64,000 nucleotides of DNA from DASXKD01 sp963762735 (GTDB lineage: Bacteria > Actinomycetota > Actinomycetes > Streptosporangiales > Streptosporangiaceae): contig CAVXMG010000009.1 in NCBI GenBank assembly GCA_963762735.1, forward strand, positions 62,001 to 126,000. Reading direction: 5' to 3'. Made by a program: the position numbers and the translations under genes. Below, in pieces: positions 46,546-56,882 of this stretch (the stretch's first letter is position 1; each line of letters opens with the position of its first letter). The notes beneath the pieces were generated by a model, which was not told where the DNA came from, ran no database searches, and saw nothing but the letters and a program-made list of their open reading frames with translations.

Positions 46546-47292
46546 TCACTCCGCCCCGGCCAGCCAGCGGATCAGGTTCGGCCAGAGCACTCCGTAGCCG
46601 GGCCAGGCCAGGAACTCCGGCGGCGCCCAGTGCGGCGCGCAGTCGGAGGTGAACACCGCGCTGCGGCCCCGTTCGTACTGGCCGCAGGCCACCAGTGGGT
46701 CGGCGCCGCAGCGCACCACCACCTCGGCGCCCTCCCGCGCGGTGACCCGGTTGTAGCCGAGCACGGCCGGCCACGGCTCCGGGACCCCGCGCAGCACCGG
46801 GTGATCGCTGGCCACCGGCTCGGGGACCACGCCCTGCGGGCACTCCACCCGGTCATCCACGCTGCCGATCAGCACGGGCAGGGCAGCCTCGACCGGGGTG
46901 CCGTGATAGCGCGCCTTGCCCTCGATGCCGGCGAAGGACAGGTAGCCGCCGATCATCAGCAGCCCGCCGCCGTCGCGCACGTAGTCCTGCACCACGGCAA
47001 GCCGGTCCGGCGCGGGCCGGGACTGCTCGAACGTCTGCGGGGCCAGCAGGATGCTGTTCGCCCCGATGTCGCTGAGGATGACCGCCTGGTAGTCGACAAG
47101 CCCGCCGACGGTCGCCGGGAACTGCCCGGGCACGAGATGCCCGGGCAGGTAGTCCACGTCCACGTCCGCGCCCGCGAGAGCCGCGCGCAGGTGGCCGGCG
47201 CCTTCAACGTAGGAGCTGGTACTAAACGAATCGACCCCCTTGATGTGGAGGCTGTGGGTGACCCAGCTTTCGCCGCAAAGCAGTACCCGCAT
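46546..47292 (-). CDS. glutamine-amidotransferase-like (DUF1355/ThuA type) protein
   Basis: A 248-residue flavodoxin-like protein that begins MRVLLCGESWVTHSLHIKGV, with VILSDIGANSILL, YVRDGGGLLMIGGYLSFAG and a C-terminal GRSAVFTSDCAPHWAPPEF. This matches putative amidotransferases grouped with ThuA and sugar-utilisation genes. Its ATG overlaps the LacI stop (TGATG), with GAGG upstream. A carbohydrate-linked role follows from the LacI partner, but the reaction is unknown. Confidence 0.8.
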   Translation of the reverse strand: MRVLLCGESWVTHSLHIKGVDSFSTSSYVEGAGHLRAALAGADVDVDYLPGHLVPGQFPATVGGLVDYQAVILSDIGANSILLAPQTFEQSRPAPDRLAVVQDYVRDGGGLLMIGGYLSFAGIEGKARYHGTPVEAALPVLIGSVDDRVECPQGVVPEPVASDHPVLRGVPEPWPAVLGYNRVTAREGAEVVVRCGADPLVACGQYERGRSAVFTSDCAPHWAPPEFLAWPGYGVLWPNLIRWLAGAE

Positions 47293-48377
47293 CAGGTTGA
47301 CCTCGCTCTCCTGGGGACGCACGGGGGAATAGGGGTGGTCGCCGCGGTCAGCTGACCTCGCTTGCCGTCAGGGGTTCCCGGGGGGCCAGCGGACTCCCGG
47401 ACGATGAGTTCCACGGGCAGCACCTCGGTCCTGGCCTGCTCCGCGGTCCCGGCCAGCCGCTCGAACAGCAGGTCCACGCCCATCTCGGCGAGGCGCTCGA
47501 CCGGCGACCTGATCGTGGTCAGCCGCGGCCGCACGTACTGGCTGAACCTGATGTCGTCGAAGCCCACCACCGACAGGTCGTCGGGTACCCGGATGCCGTG
47601 CGTCTCCGCCGCGGACAGCATGCCGAGCGCGATGTAGTCGCTGGCCACGAACGCCGCCGTGGGCGGATGCGGCGCGGCGAGCAGCCGGGGCAGCGCGCTG
47701 GCCCCGAACTGCTCGGTGAAGTGCCCCGGCAGGTTGAGCTGCCCTTCCGGGTCGATGCCGCCCTTGACCAGCGCATCGCAATAGCCGCGGCGCCGCTCGG
47801 CGACCGAGCCGAGTTCGGCCGGGCCGGACACGAACGCGATCCTGCGGTGGCCGAGCGCCACCAGGTAGCTGGCGGCCTGGTATCCGCCGGCGTAGTCGTC
47901 CATCACCACGCTGTGTACCTCGGGCAGGCCTGCGATCGGCTCGTCGACCACGACCACCGGCAGCCCGCCGTGGATCGCCGCAGCCAGCCGCACGTTGGAC
48001 CGGAACGAGCCGAGGTACAGCATCCCGTCGATGGCACCGGACGCCAGCAGGTCGATGTAGCTGGACTCCTTCACCGCCTGGCTGCGGGTCGAGCAGAGCA
48101 GCACCATCAGGCCACGGCGCTCCACCGCCTCGACCACGTGGTCGGCGATCGCGCCGAAGTAGGGGTTGCTCATCTCGGGCACCACGAAGCCGATGGCCCC
48201 CGAACGGCGCCGGGCCAGGTTCCTTGCCTGGACGTTGGCCACATAGCCGAGGGTGGCGACCGCGTCCACCAGCCTGGCCTCGGTGGCGGGGGTCACCTTG
48301 AGCTGGCCGTTGAGGTAGCGGGAGACCGTCGAGGCCGCCACGCCGGCCGCCCTGGCCACGTCCTGGATGGTCGCCAT
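47292..48377 (-). CDS. LacI-family regulator
   Basis: A 361-residue LacI protein. The N-terminal headpiece TIQDVARAAGVAASTVSRYL is followed by the hinge NLARRRSGAIGFVVPEMSNP and a periplasmic-binding-like core (VVGFDDIRFSQYVRPRLTTI). The last 25 residues are not family-like and may reflect a lost stop. It is divergent from the APC permease, and a palindrome lies between. It is coupled to the amidotransferase-like gene. Confidence 0.93.
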   Translation of the reverse strand: MATIQDVARAAGVAASTVSRYLNGQLKVTPATEARLVDAVATLGYVANVQARNLARRRSGAIGFVVPEMSNPYFGAIADHVVEAVERRGLMVLLCSTRSQAVKESSYIDLLASGAIDGMLYLGSFRSNVRLAAAIHGGLPVVVVDEPIAGLPEVHSVVMDDYAGGYQAASYLVALGHRRIAFVSGPAELGSVAERRRGYCDALVKGGIDPEGQLNLPGHFTEQFGASALPRLLAAPHPPTAAFVASDYIALGMLSAAETHGIRVPDDLSVVGFDDIRFSQYVRPRLTTIRSPVERLAEMGVDLLFERLAGTAEQARTEVLPVELIVRESAGPPGTPDGKRGQLTAATTPIPPCVPRRARST

Positions 48378-48579
48378 CTAGCGCTCAAGCGCCGTTCGGC
48401 CAGGCCGTCCGCGCGACCGGTTGCGCTCGGCAGTCGGCAGCGTCATATCCCGAGCGTACCTCGCCGCGGTGGCACCGGTTGTCACTGGCTAGCCAGGTCA
48501 GATGCTGCACCCTGGGCACGCACGGAACGCGGTCGAGCGTAGCGCAAAGATCTTGGCTATTGACGCCGTGTTCAGCCGA

Positions 48580-48595
48580 TTCGTAAAATTACGAA
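48580..48595. promoter_or_regulatory. probable LacI operator
   Basis: TTCGTAA-AA-TTACGAA, a perfect 7-base inverted repeat 55 bases before the permease start. It lies in the 272-base divergent region between lacI and the APC permease gene. TTGCGCAA follows at 48600-48607. Confidence 0.6.
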
Positions 48596-48649
48596 ACCGA
48601 TTGCGCAAATGAGCGGAACCAGGTTGGCCCCCGTCTAGGGAGGTTCCCC

Positions 48650-50143
48650 GTGACTGCAGAAACCGCCAGCAATACCGCCGGTAGCGCGCGACTGCGGCGC
48701 AACGTCCTTGATCTCCCGCAGGTGGTGTTCCAGGGCATCACGCACATCGCGCCGTCGATCAACATCGTGTTCACGTTCCCGATCATCGCCCTCAAGGCCG
48801 GGCCGGCCATGCCGATCTCGTTCTTCCTGACGACGATCGTCTGCTACTTCATCGGCAACACGGTGTCCCAGTTCTCCAAGTACATGCCGTCAAGCGGCGG
48901 CTACTACTCCTTCGCCACCCGAGGACTGGGTGACCGCAGCGGCTTCATGACCACGTGGAGCTACCTGATCTACGACATCATCGGCCCGGCCGGCGCCATC
49001 GGCTTCCTCGGTTACCTGATCTCCACCACGATTCAGGACGCCTTCAGCGTGGACATCCCGTGGTGGATCTTCGCGCTGGCGACGTTCGGCATCGTGTGGG
49101 TGCTGACCCATTTCGGCATCAAGCTGTCCATGCGCACCACCGTCATCTTCGGCGCGATCGAGCTGCTCATCATGCTCGCGCTGGCGATCACCTTCCTGGT
49201 GCACCCGGGCCCCGGGTCCTCCTATACGGCGCCGCTGCAGCCGAGCCTCGCGCCGCACGGCTTCGGCGGGGTCCTCGCCGGGATGGTGTTCTCGGTGCTG
49301 GCGCTGAGCGGCTTCGAGGCGCCCGCGCCGCTCGCCCAGGAGACCCGCAGGCCGGGCAAGTTCATCGGCCGCGCGGTGATGGTCTCGCTGTTCGCCATCG
49401 GCGGCTTCTACATCTTCACGTCCTACGCCAGCGCCATCGGCTGGGGCACAGGCAACATGGCCGCGTTCGCGTCAAACGCCAACCCGTACTACGTCCTCGG
49501 CCACGCGCTGTGGGGCGCCGGCTGGTGGTTCGTCGTCTTGGCGATCATCAACAGCGCCATCGGCGTCGGGCTGGCCTGCACGAACGCGGCGTCCCGGGTG
49601 ATGTACACGATGGGGCAGGCGGGCACGCTGCCGGCCCGGTTCGGCCGGATCAATCCCAAGTACCACACCCCGACGTTCGCGATCGCGTTCATCCAGCTTT
49701 CCGGGATCGTTGCGATCCTGCTGGTCGGCCTGCTGCTGAATCCCTCGGACATCTTCGGGTTCCTCGGCACGATCACCACGCTCGCCGTGATCGTCCTGTA
49801 CGTCATGGCGAACCTGGCGCTGACCGCCTATATCCGCCGGGAACACGCCGCGGACTTCAACATCTGGCGGCACGGGGTGCTGCCGTGGATCGGCACGCTG
49901 GCGCTGCTGCCTGTGCTGTTCGTGACCGTCTACCCGCGGCCGCCCTGGCCGTTCAACATCACGCCATACATCTTCATCGCCGCGCTGATCGTCGGCTTCG
50001 GGTACATGCTGTGGCGGGAGTCGCGCAACCCCGGCGCGCTGCGCCGCGGCGCCACGGTGCTGGTCGGCCAGAGCAGTGACGAGCAGGGAGACGTGAACTG
50101 GGACGCGCCCCCGCCGCCCGTGCCGCCCGCGCCCCAGGCCTGA
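48650..50143 (+). CDS. APC-superfamily amino acid/amine permease
   Basis: A 497-residue transporter with about 12 membrane segments. VVFQGITHIAPSINIVFTFP is the APC first-helix motif; SGGYYSFATRGLGDRSGF and SGFEAPAPLAQETRRPGKFI are family loops. The GTG at 48650 follows GGGAGG. The C-terminal Pro tail is short. The M24-like gene starts 3 bases after its stop, so the permease probably imports that protein's substrate, an amino acid, amine or small amide. Control by the divergent LacI is likely. Confidence 0.93.
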   Translation: MTAETASNTAGSARLRRNVLDLPQVVFQGITHIAPSINIVFTFPIIALKAGPAMPISFFLTTIVCYFIGNTVSQFSKYMPSSGGYYSFATRGLGDRSGFMTTWSYLIYDIIGPAGAIGFLGYLISTTIQDAFSVDIPWWIFALATFGIVWVLTHFGIKLSMRTTVIFGAIELLIMLALAITFLVHPGPGSSYTAPLQPSLAPHGFGGVLAGMVFSVLALSGFEAPAPLAQETRRPGKFIGRAVMVSLFAIGGFYIFTSYASAIGWGTGNMAAFASNANPYYVLGHALWGAGWWFVVLAIINSAIGVGLACTNAASRVMYTMGQAGTLPARFGRINPKYHTPTFAIAFIQLSGIVAILLVGLLLNPSDIFGFLGTITTLAVIVLYVMANLALTAYIRREHAADFNIWRHGVLPWIGTLALLPVLFVTVYPRPPWPFNITPYIFIAALIVGFGYMLWRESRNPGALRRGATVLVGQSSDEQGDVNWDAPPPPVPPAPQA

Positions 50144-50145
50144 TC

Positions 50146-51565
50146 GTGGTGGCGGCGGAAGTCGAGCTCGCCGAGATCGGGGTCCCCGATTTCGGGCTGC
50201 CGTCCGCCGAGCCGTCGGTGCCCACCGCGACCTACCAGGCGCGCCTGGCCGCGGCGGCGGCTGCGGCGGCGGATGCCGGGCTGGACGCGCTGCTGGTCTA
50301 TGCCGACCGGGAGCACTTCGCGAACCTGGCCTACCTGACCCGTTTCGACCCCAGGTTCGAGGAGGCGCTGCTGATCCTCGTGCCCGGCCGCACCCCGGTG
50401 CTCCTTGTCGGCAACGAGGGCGTGGCCTACGCGGCCGTGGTGCCGCCCGGCGTGGAGGTGATCAGGTACCAGAGCTTCAGCCTGGTCAACCAGCCCAGGG
50501 CCGAGAGCAGGCGGCTCCCCAGCCTGCTCGCCGAGGCCTGGGCGGTGCCGGGCCGGCCTGGGCGGGGCGGCTGGCCCCGGCGCCCGGCGGGTCGGCCTCG
50601 CCGGCTGGAAGTACTTCGGCCCCGACGACGAGGAGGGGGCGGCCGACTGGATCGAGGTGCCCGCCTACCTGGTGAGCGTGGTGCGGGCGCTGGGCTGCGA
50701 GCCGGTGAACGCCTCCGCGCTGTTCGTCCGCCCAGGGTCCGGGCTGCGCCTGGTCAACGACATCGACCAGATCGCGTGTTTCGAGTTCGCCGCCACCCAC
50801 GGCTCGGCGGCCATGCGCCGGATGCTGCTCGCGGTGCGCCCCGGGATGACCGAGTTCGACGCGTTCTCGCTGTTCCGCCCGATCGGGCTGCCGTTCTCCT
50901 ACCACCCGATGGTGCTGTCGGGCGAGCGGGCCGCGCTCGGGCTGGCCAGCTCCTCCGGGCGCGAGTTGCGCCGCGGCGACCCGATGAGCGCGGCCCTCGG
51001 GTACTGGGGCAGCAACATCGCCCGCGGCGGGTTCCTTGCCGCCTCGGCCGGCGATCTGCCCGCCGGAGCGAGCGACTACGTGGACAAGCTGGTCGCGCCC
51101 TACTTCGCCTGCGCCTGCGAGTGGTACGAGACTCTTCGCATCGGCGTCACCGGGGGCGACCTGTCCGCCCTGGTCCGGCGGCGCCTCGGGGACCCGTTCT
51201 TCGGCGTGCAGCTCAACCCCGGGCACTTCATCCACCTGGACGAATGGCCGAGCTCGCCGGTGTGGCCCGGCTCGGACGTGGTGCTGCGGTCAGGGATGGC
51301 GCTGCAGCTCGACATCATCCCGGCCACCGGCACGGCGTACCACACCACGAACATCGAGGACGGCGTGGCCCTGGCCGACGAGGCGGCCCGCGCTCAGCTC
51401 GCGGAGCGCTATCCGGAGGCGTGGGCCCGGATCGGCCGCCGTCGCGAGTTCATGGCCGGCCAGCTCGGGATCCGGCTCAGGCCGGAGGTGCTGCCGCTGT
51501 CGAACCTGGCGGGCTACCTTCCGCCGTACTGGCTGGCGCCGGGCCTGGCGATGCGGAAGAGGTAG
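50146..51565 (+). CDS. M24-like (creatinase/aminopeptidase P fold) protein with altered metal site, one frameshift
   Basis: About 470 residues. The creatinase-type N-terminal domain is at about 30-145 (GLDALLVYADREHFANLAYL). The frame shifts near 50560 and the pita-bread domain continues from GLAGWKYFGPDDEEG to 51565. The usual metal ligands are not all there: the DxGxxxxGYxSDxTR motif reads ALGYWGSNIARGG, with Asn for Asp. The late Glu motifs (LQLDIIPATG, TNIEDGV) are partly kept. It may be a metal-free hydrolase of the creatinase type, as creatinase itself needs no metal. The GTG start is uncertain (50146 or 50149). Confidence 0.75.
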
Positions 51566-52589
51566 CCAGCACCTCCTCGGCGCGATGGCAGGCGGCCAGC
51601 GCCGGCCGCGACCGGGCGCAGCACCGGGACCTCGGCCCGGCACCGGTCCACCGCCAGCGGGCACCGCGGATGGAACACGCAGCCCGGCGGCGGGTTCGCC
51701 GCGTCCGGCGGTTCTCCGGGCAGCACAACCCTGGCCGCGGGGGAGTTCCCCAGTTCCGGCACGGCCGAGCGCAGCGCCCTGGTGTAGGGGTGGGCAGGGC
51801 GGCCGAGCAGCGCGCCGGTCGGCCCGCTTTCCGCCACCCGGCCCAGGTAGAGCACGGCGGTCCGCTCGCACAGCTCGCTCACGATGGCGAGGTTGTGGGT
51901 GATCAGCAGGTAGGCCAGGTTCCGCTGTGCCCGCAGCCGGCCGACCAGCGCCAGGATCGCCGCCTGCGCCCGCACGTCGAGCGCGCTGGTCGGCTCGTCA
52001 AGCACAAGCAGCCTCGGCCGCACCGAGAGCGCCCTGGCGATGGACACCCGCTGGCGCTGCCCGCCGGAGAGCTGGTGCGGGTACCTGGCCGCGAACGCTG
52101 GGTCGAGACCGACCTCGGCCAGCAGGTCCCTGGCCTGCTCCGCGGCCGCCCGCCGGCCGGCCATCCGGTGCGCGACCAGGGCTTCCGCGATGGTCGTGCC
52201 GATCCGCATCCGCGGGTCAAGGACCCCGTCGGGGTCCTGGAACACGATCTGTGCGGCGCGCCGGTAGTCCTGCAGCGCTTTCCCCCGCAGCCCCGCAATG
52301 TCTTTTCCGTCAAAACGAACGACCCCGCCCGACGTCCGCACCAGGCGCAGCGCCGCCCGCCCGATGGTCGTCTTCCCGGAGCCGCTCTCCCCGACGAGGC
52401 CGAGGCCACAGGGCCCGGGCGGCAGTTGCAGGCTCACCCCGTCCACGGCCCGTACCGGGCCGAACCGGACGGCCAGTTCGCTGATGTCGAGCAGCGGAGC
52501 GACGTCCGGGGTGACCGGCTGGCCGGCGTCGCTGGTGCCGTCCGGGGTGACCGGCCCGCCCGCGTCGTGGCCGTCGCCGCGGCGGTCAC
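51514..52589 (-). CDS. peptide ABC transporter ATPase (DppF/OppF type), frameshifted near the N-terminus
   Basis: The second ATPase of the importer, about 355 residues. GTG 52589 overlaps the preceding stop (GTGA). The frame changes near 52560 and then VTPDVAPLLDISELAVRFGP leads into the ATPase: Walker A LVGESGSGKTT, signature LSGGQRQRVSIA, Walker B LLVLDEPTSALD and the OppF C-terminal CVFHPRCPLAVDRC. The end is uncertain: RPVAAG may continue in another frame as RALAACHRAEEVLATS, and the present stop overlaps the convergent M24-like gene by 52 bases. Confidence 0.85.
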
Positions 52590-53362
52590 GGCCCGGCCTC
52601 CGCCCTGATCACCGGCACCGCCGCGAGCAGATCCGCGGTGTAGGGGTCGGCCGGGGCGGACAGGACCCGCGCCGCCGGGCCCTGCTCGACGATCCGGCCC
52701 TCCCGCATGATCGCCACCCGGTCGCAAAGCTCCGCGACGACCGCCAGGTCGTGGCTGATGAACAGGACCGACATGCCGTCGCGGTCGCGCAGTTCCCTGA
52801 GCACTTCGAGCACCTCGGCCTGGACGGTCACGTCCAGGGCGCTGGTCGGCTCGTCGGCGAGCAGCACCTCGGCGCGCAGCGCCAGCGCGATGGCGATCGC
52901 GACCCGCTGAAGCTGCCCGCCGGACAGCTGCGAGGGGTACCTGTCGAGCAGGCCGGGGGACAGCAGCACCTGGCGCATCGCCCGGCTGGCCGCCTCGGTG
53001 GCCTCGCTCCTGGACATGCCGTGCAGGCGCAGCGCGCGGTGCACCACGCTGCCGAGCCGGAAGACCGGGCTGAACGCGGTCGCCGGGCTCTGGAAGATCG
53101 CCGCGATCCGCCGTCCGCGCACCTCCCGCAGCTCGCGCTGGGACAGCCCGGTCAGCTCGGTGCCGTCCAGCGTGATGCTGCCGCGCACGGTGGCGCCGAC
53201 GGTGTGCGCGAGGCCGAGCACGGCGAGCGTGGTCATGGACTTGCCGGACCCGCTCTCCCCGGCCAGCCCGACGATCTCGGCCGCGCCGACGTGCAGTTCG
53301 TCCACGTCGACGACCCGGCGGGCGCCGAAGCTGATCTGCAGTCCGGTGATGGCGAGCCTCAT
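52586..53362 (-). CDS. peptide ABC transporter ATPase (DppD/OppD type)
   Basis: A 258-residue ATPase with Walker A LAGESGSGKS, Q-loop AAIFQSPATAFSPVF, signature LSGGQLQRVAIA, Walker B VLLADEPTSALD and H-loop FISHDLAVVAELC. It lacks the usual C-terminal Cys-rich oligopeptide segment, so it is shorter than typical OppD. The start overlaps the permease stop by 4 bases, and its stop overlaps the next ATPase. Confidence 0.93.
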   Translation of the reverse strand: MRLAITGLQISFGARRVVDVDELHVGAAEIVGLAGESGSGKSMTTLAVLGLAHTVGATVRGSITLDGTELTGLSQRELREVRGRRIAAIFQSPATAFSPVFRLGSVVHRALRLHGMSRSEATEAASRAMRQVLLSPGLLDRYPSQLSGGQLQRVAIAIALALRAEVLLADEPTSALDVTVQAEVLEVLRELRDRDGMSVLFISHDLAVVAELCDRVAIMREGRIVEQGPAARVLSAPADPYTADLLAAVPVIRAEAGP

Positions 53363-54255
53363 CGCAGGAACGTCCGCCTCGGGTCGAGCAGGTCCCGCAG
53401 CCCGTCACCGAGCAGGGTGAACGCGAACGCGGTGCACAGGATCGCCAGGCCGGGGAAGGTGACGACCCACCAGGCGGTGGTGAAGTAGTTCTGGCCCTCG
53501 GCCACCATCAGGCCCCAGTCGGGGGTCGGGTCCTGGGCGCCGAGGCCGAGGAACGACAGGGCCGATGCGGTGAGGATCACCCCGCCGAAGTCCAGCGACA
53601 CCTGCACGATCAGCGGCGTGACCGAGTTGGGCAGGATGTGCCGCAGCACGATCCGGTAGGAGGGGATGCCCAGCGCCCGGCAGCTCTCCACGTACGGGCG
53701 CCCGGCGACCGAGGCGGCCTGGCCGCGGATCAGCCGGGTGTACCAGGGCCACCAGGTGACGGCGATGGCGATGACGAGGCTGGTCAGGCTAGGCGGCAGC
53801 ACCGCGGCGAGGGCCAGGGCGAGCAGCAGCGGCGGGAAGGCGAGGAAGATGTCGGTGACCCGCATGATCACCTCGTCCAGCCAGCCGCCGAAATAGCCGG
53901 CCACCACGCCGAGCGGTATCCCGATGACGCAGGCGATCACCAGCACGAACACGGCGATCACGGGCGAGACCCTGGTCCCGTAGATCACCCGGGACAGGAT
54001 GTCCCTGCCGACGTTGTCGGTGCCGAACCAGTGCACCGCCGAGGGCGGCCGCAGCACCGCGAACGGGTGCGTGGCCGAGCCCGCGTCCGCCGGGTACGGC
54101 GCGAGCAGCGGCGCGAACAGCGCCACCACGACGGCAAGCAGGCACAGCACCGCTCCCAGCGTCATGAGGGGGTTGGCGCGCAGCCCGCGGCGCAGCGCCT
54201 CGCCGCGCGGCACGACGGCGGCCTGCGCGGGCAGCGGTGCGGGCGCCTCGATCAT
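53359..54255 (-). CDS. peptide ABC transporter permease (DppC type)
   Basis: A 298-residue inner-membrane permease. The N-terminal OppC_N segment carries NPLMTLGAVLCLLAVVVALF, then HWFGTDNVGRDILSRVIYGT and the EAA loop YVESCRALGIPSYRIVLRHI. About six membrane segments. Overlaps of 4 bases with both neighbours show a compact operon. Confidence 0.93.
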   Translation of the reverse strand: MIEAPAPLPAQAAVVPRGEALRRGLRANPLMTLGAVLCLLAVVVALFAPLLAPYPADAGSATHPFAVLRPPSAVHWFGTDNVGRDILSRVIYGTRVSPVIAVFVLVIACVIGIPLGVVAGYFGGWLDEVIMRVTDIFLAFPPLLLALALAAVLPPSLTSLVIAIAVTWWPWYTRLIRGQAASVAGRPYVESCRALGIPSYRIVLRHILPNSVTPLIVQVSLDFGGVILTASALSFLGLGAQDPTPDWGLMVAEGQNYFTTAWWVVTFPGLAILCTAFAFTLLGDGLRDLLDPRRTFLR

Positions 54256-55268
54256 CGCAGCCGGATCCGCGGGTCGATCGCGGCCTGGACGATGTCCACG
54301 ACCAGGTTGGCGGCCACGTACACCAGCGCGATGAACAGGGTGACCCCCAGGATGGCGGGCGTGTCGAGGGTCTGTATCGACGCCGTCGCGTACTCGCCGA
54401 GGCCGGGCCAGTCGAAGATCGCCTCCACAAGGAACGTGTTGACCAGCGAATAGCCGAACACCAGCGCCAGCGTCGCGGCGACCGGGTTCCAGGCCAGCTT
54501 CATCGCGAACCGGCCGTACACCGTCCGTTCCCTGAACCCGAGCGCGCGGACCATCTGCACATGGGTGTCGCCGATGGTGTCGAGCACCTGCGCCCTGATC
54601 ATCCGGGTGAGCAGCCCGGCCGGGTAGGCGGCGACGACCAGGGCGGGCAGCAGCAGATGGCCCAGGAGGCTGCCGAACATCGGCCAGTTGCCGGTGAGCG
54701 GCGCGTCGATCAGCCCGAATCCGGTCACCTGGGTCAGCGGATGGGTGAACAGCAGGCCGGGGGAGAACTCGCCGGCCGCGGGCAGCAGGTGCAGGCGGTC
54801 GGACAGGACGAGCTGGAGGATGAGCGCCAGCCAGAAGATCGGCATGGACACGCCGAGGATCGAGCCGGCCCGGATGGTGTGGTCGGAGGCCCGGCCTGGC
54901 CAGCGCGCCGAGATCAGCCCGAGCGGCACGGCGACCACCAGCCCGATGATCATGGCGGCGGTCACCAGCTCGATCGAGGCGGGAGCGGCCTGCCCGATGT
55001 CGGAAAGCACCGGCCGGTGGGTGTGGATCGCCACGCCCCAGTTGCCGGTGAGGATGCCGCCGAAGTACGAGACGAGCTGCACGGCGGGCGGGCGGTCCAG
55101 GCCGAGGAACCGCCGGGCCGCGGCGACCTGGGCCGCGGAGGCGTGCGGGCCGGCCCAGGTCGCCGCCGGGTCACCGGGGACGACCCGGGCGATCACGAAC
55201 GTCAGGACTACGACGCCCGCGACCACCAGGATTGCCGTGGCGACCCGGCGCACGACATAGACGATCAA
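54252..55268 (-). CDS. peptide ABC transporter permease (DppB type), TTG start
   Basis: A 338-residue permease starting (TTG)IVYVVRRVATAILVVAG, with VVLTFVIARVVPGDPA, the EAA region HVQMVRALGFRERTVYGRFA and C-terminal LFIALVYVAANLVVDIVQAA. I chose TTG 55268 because it overlaps the binding-protein stop as TTGA and gives the standard DppB N-terminus; the longer frame to 55649 runs through the binding-protein gene. Confidence 0.9.
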   Translation of the reverse strand: MIVYVVRRVATAILVVAGVVVLTFVIARVVPGDPAATWAGPHASAAQVAAARRFLGLDRPPAVQLVSYFGGILTGNWGVAIHTHRPVLSDIGQAAPASIELVTAAMIIGLVVAVPLGLISARWPGRASDHTIRAGSILGVSMPIFWLALILQLVLSDRLHLLPAAGEFSPGLLFTHPLTQVTGFGLIDAPLTGNWPMFGSLLGHLLLPALVVAAYPAGLLTRMIRAQVLDTIGDTHVQMVRALGFRERTVYGRFAMKLAWNPVAATLALVFGYSLVNTFLVEAIFDWPGLGEYATASIQTLDTPAILGVTLFIALVYVAANLVVDIVQAAIDPRIRLR

Positions 55269-56865
55269 CTGCCGGTGGGCCTGAGGTTGTAGGCAAAGAC
55301 CACGTTCGCGTAGGCCGGGTTGACGTGGAACCCGGTGAACGAGGTGCGCATCGCGTACTGGTAGTTGACGTTGTACAGGGCATCGACCGGCGCCTGCTGC
55401 AGGGTCTCCACCTGCATGGTCCGGTACAGCTGCGCCCCGGCCGCGGGGCTGGTCGCGACCACCGACTCCACCTTGTTGATCTGGGAGTCCAGCGTCGGGT
55501 TGGAGTAGTAGGACAGGTTGTAGTACGGCGGCTTCTGGGTCTGCAGCAGGTTGGTGAACCAGGTGTACGGGTCGGCGTAGTCCGGCCACCAGTACTCGAG
55601 GAAGATGCTCTGGTGGCTGGCGGCGTTCGCGGACTTGGCCTTGGCCCACTGCGTCGGCCAGGCCAGCGACTGGGTGTTCAGGTTGATGTTCAGCTTCGCC
55701 AGGTTCGACTTGATCAGCTCGGCGACCACCTGCTCGTTCGAGTCACCCGAGGTGTAGGTGAGCGACAGGTTCAGCGCCTTCTTGCCCGGCCCGTACCCGG
55801 CCTGGTTCAGCAGTTGCTTCGCCTTCGCCGGGTCGTAGGCGTAGTTCGGCAGGTTGGTGGAGTGGCCGAGCAGGCCCGCGGGGACCAGGCCGCTGGACGG
55901 GATAGGCCGCGCCTTGCAGCGCCGCGATGATCCCCGGGTAGTCGATGGAGTACAGGATGGCCTGCCGCACCGGCAGGCTCAGCGACTTCGCGTTGAGCTG
56001 GGCCAGCAGATTCTGCCAGGACGGCGAGGCCACCGTCCGGATCCCCGGGTTGCCCTGGAACGACTTCCATGTGCTGGGGCCGATCTGCTCCACGAAGTCG
56101 ACGGCGCCCGAGCGCAGCAGCTGGGCGGCGGTGGTGTCCTCGGTCACCACCCGGAAGACGACCTTCTTGTAGTGCGGGCCGCTCCAGCCGCCCCAGTAGC
56201 CGGGGAAGGCCTTGAGAATGACCTCGAACTCCTGGCCCTTGTTCCAGGTCTGCAGCTCATAGGGACCCGTGCCCGCGTCGTGCGGGGTGTTCAGCCACTT
56301 GGTCAGGTTCCCGCCAGGGCCGGCCGCCTGGGTGTCGTAGATATAGGCCGAGTAGGAGGCCGACGCCTCCAGGTCGAGCGGCGCGGGGTACTTGAGGTGG
56401 AACACGAGGGTGTACTGGTCGGGGGTGTCGATGGTGTTCACCGCGCCCCACACGTACGCGGCGCCGCCGCCCAGCTTCATCGTGCGCTGGATGGCGGCCT
56501 TGGCTATCTGCGCGGTCATCAGCCGGCCGGTGTGGAAGTGCACCCCGTGCCGCAGGTGGAACGTCCAGGTCTTGCCGCCGTCCGCGGACGACCAGCTGGT
56601 GGCGAGCAGCGGTTCGACCCGGTGCGCCGCCGCGTCATAGCGGGTCAGCGTCTCGTACATCTGGCTCATCGCGATGATGCCGTCGGAGTACTCCGTCGCC
56701 GGATCCCAGCCGTCGTCCATGACTGTGGCGGTCGTGTCGTAGGTGAACACCTGGCTGGCGGCGGCCTGCGGCGTGGTTGTGCCGACGAGCTCGAGCCGCC
56801 GCAGGCGGCAAGCAGCAGCGCGACTGCGCAGCCGGATGCGACGGCCCGGCGCGGTGGGGCTTCAT
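55265..56865 (-). CDS. ABC substrate-binding lipoprotein (SBP family 5), several frameshifts
   Basis: An extracellular peptide-type binding protein of about 530 residues. ATG 56865 follows GGAGG. The lipobox is LLLAACGG, reached only after a frame change near 56855, and another change near 56793 brings in AAASQVFTYDTTATVMDDGW. Family blocks are MSQMYETLTRYD, GKTWTFHLRHGVHFHTG and TGPYELQTWNKGQEFEVIL. A third change near 55905 (to IPSSGLVPAGLLGHS) leads on to DYADPYTWFTNLLQTQ and the stop at 55265. It defines the substrate range of the importer, which is likely peptides or opine-like amides. Confidence 0.82.
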
Positions 56866-56882
56866 GGTTGCCTCCGTGGTCC

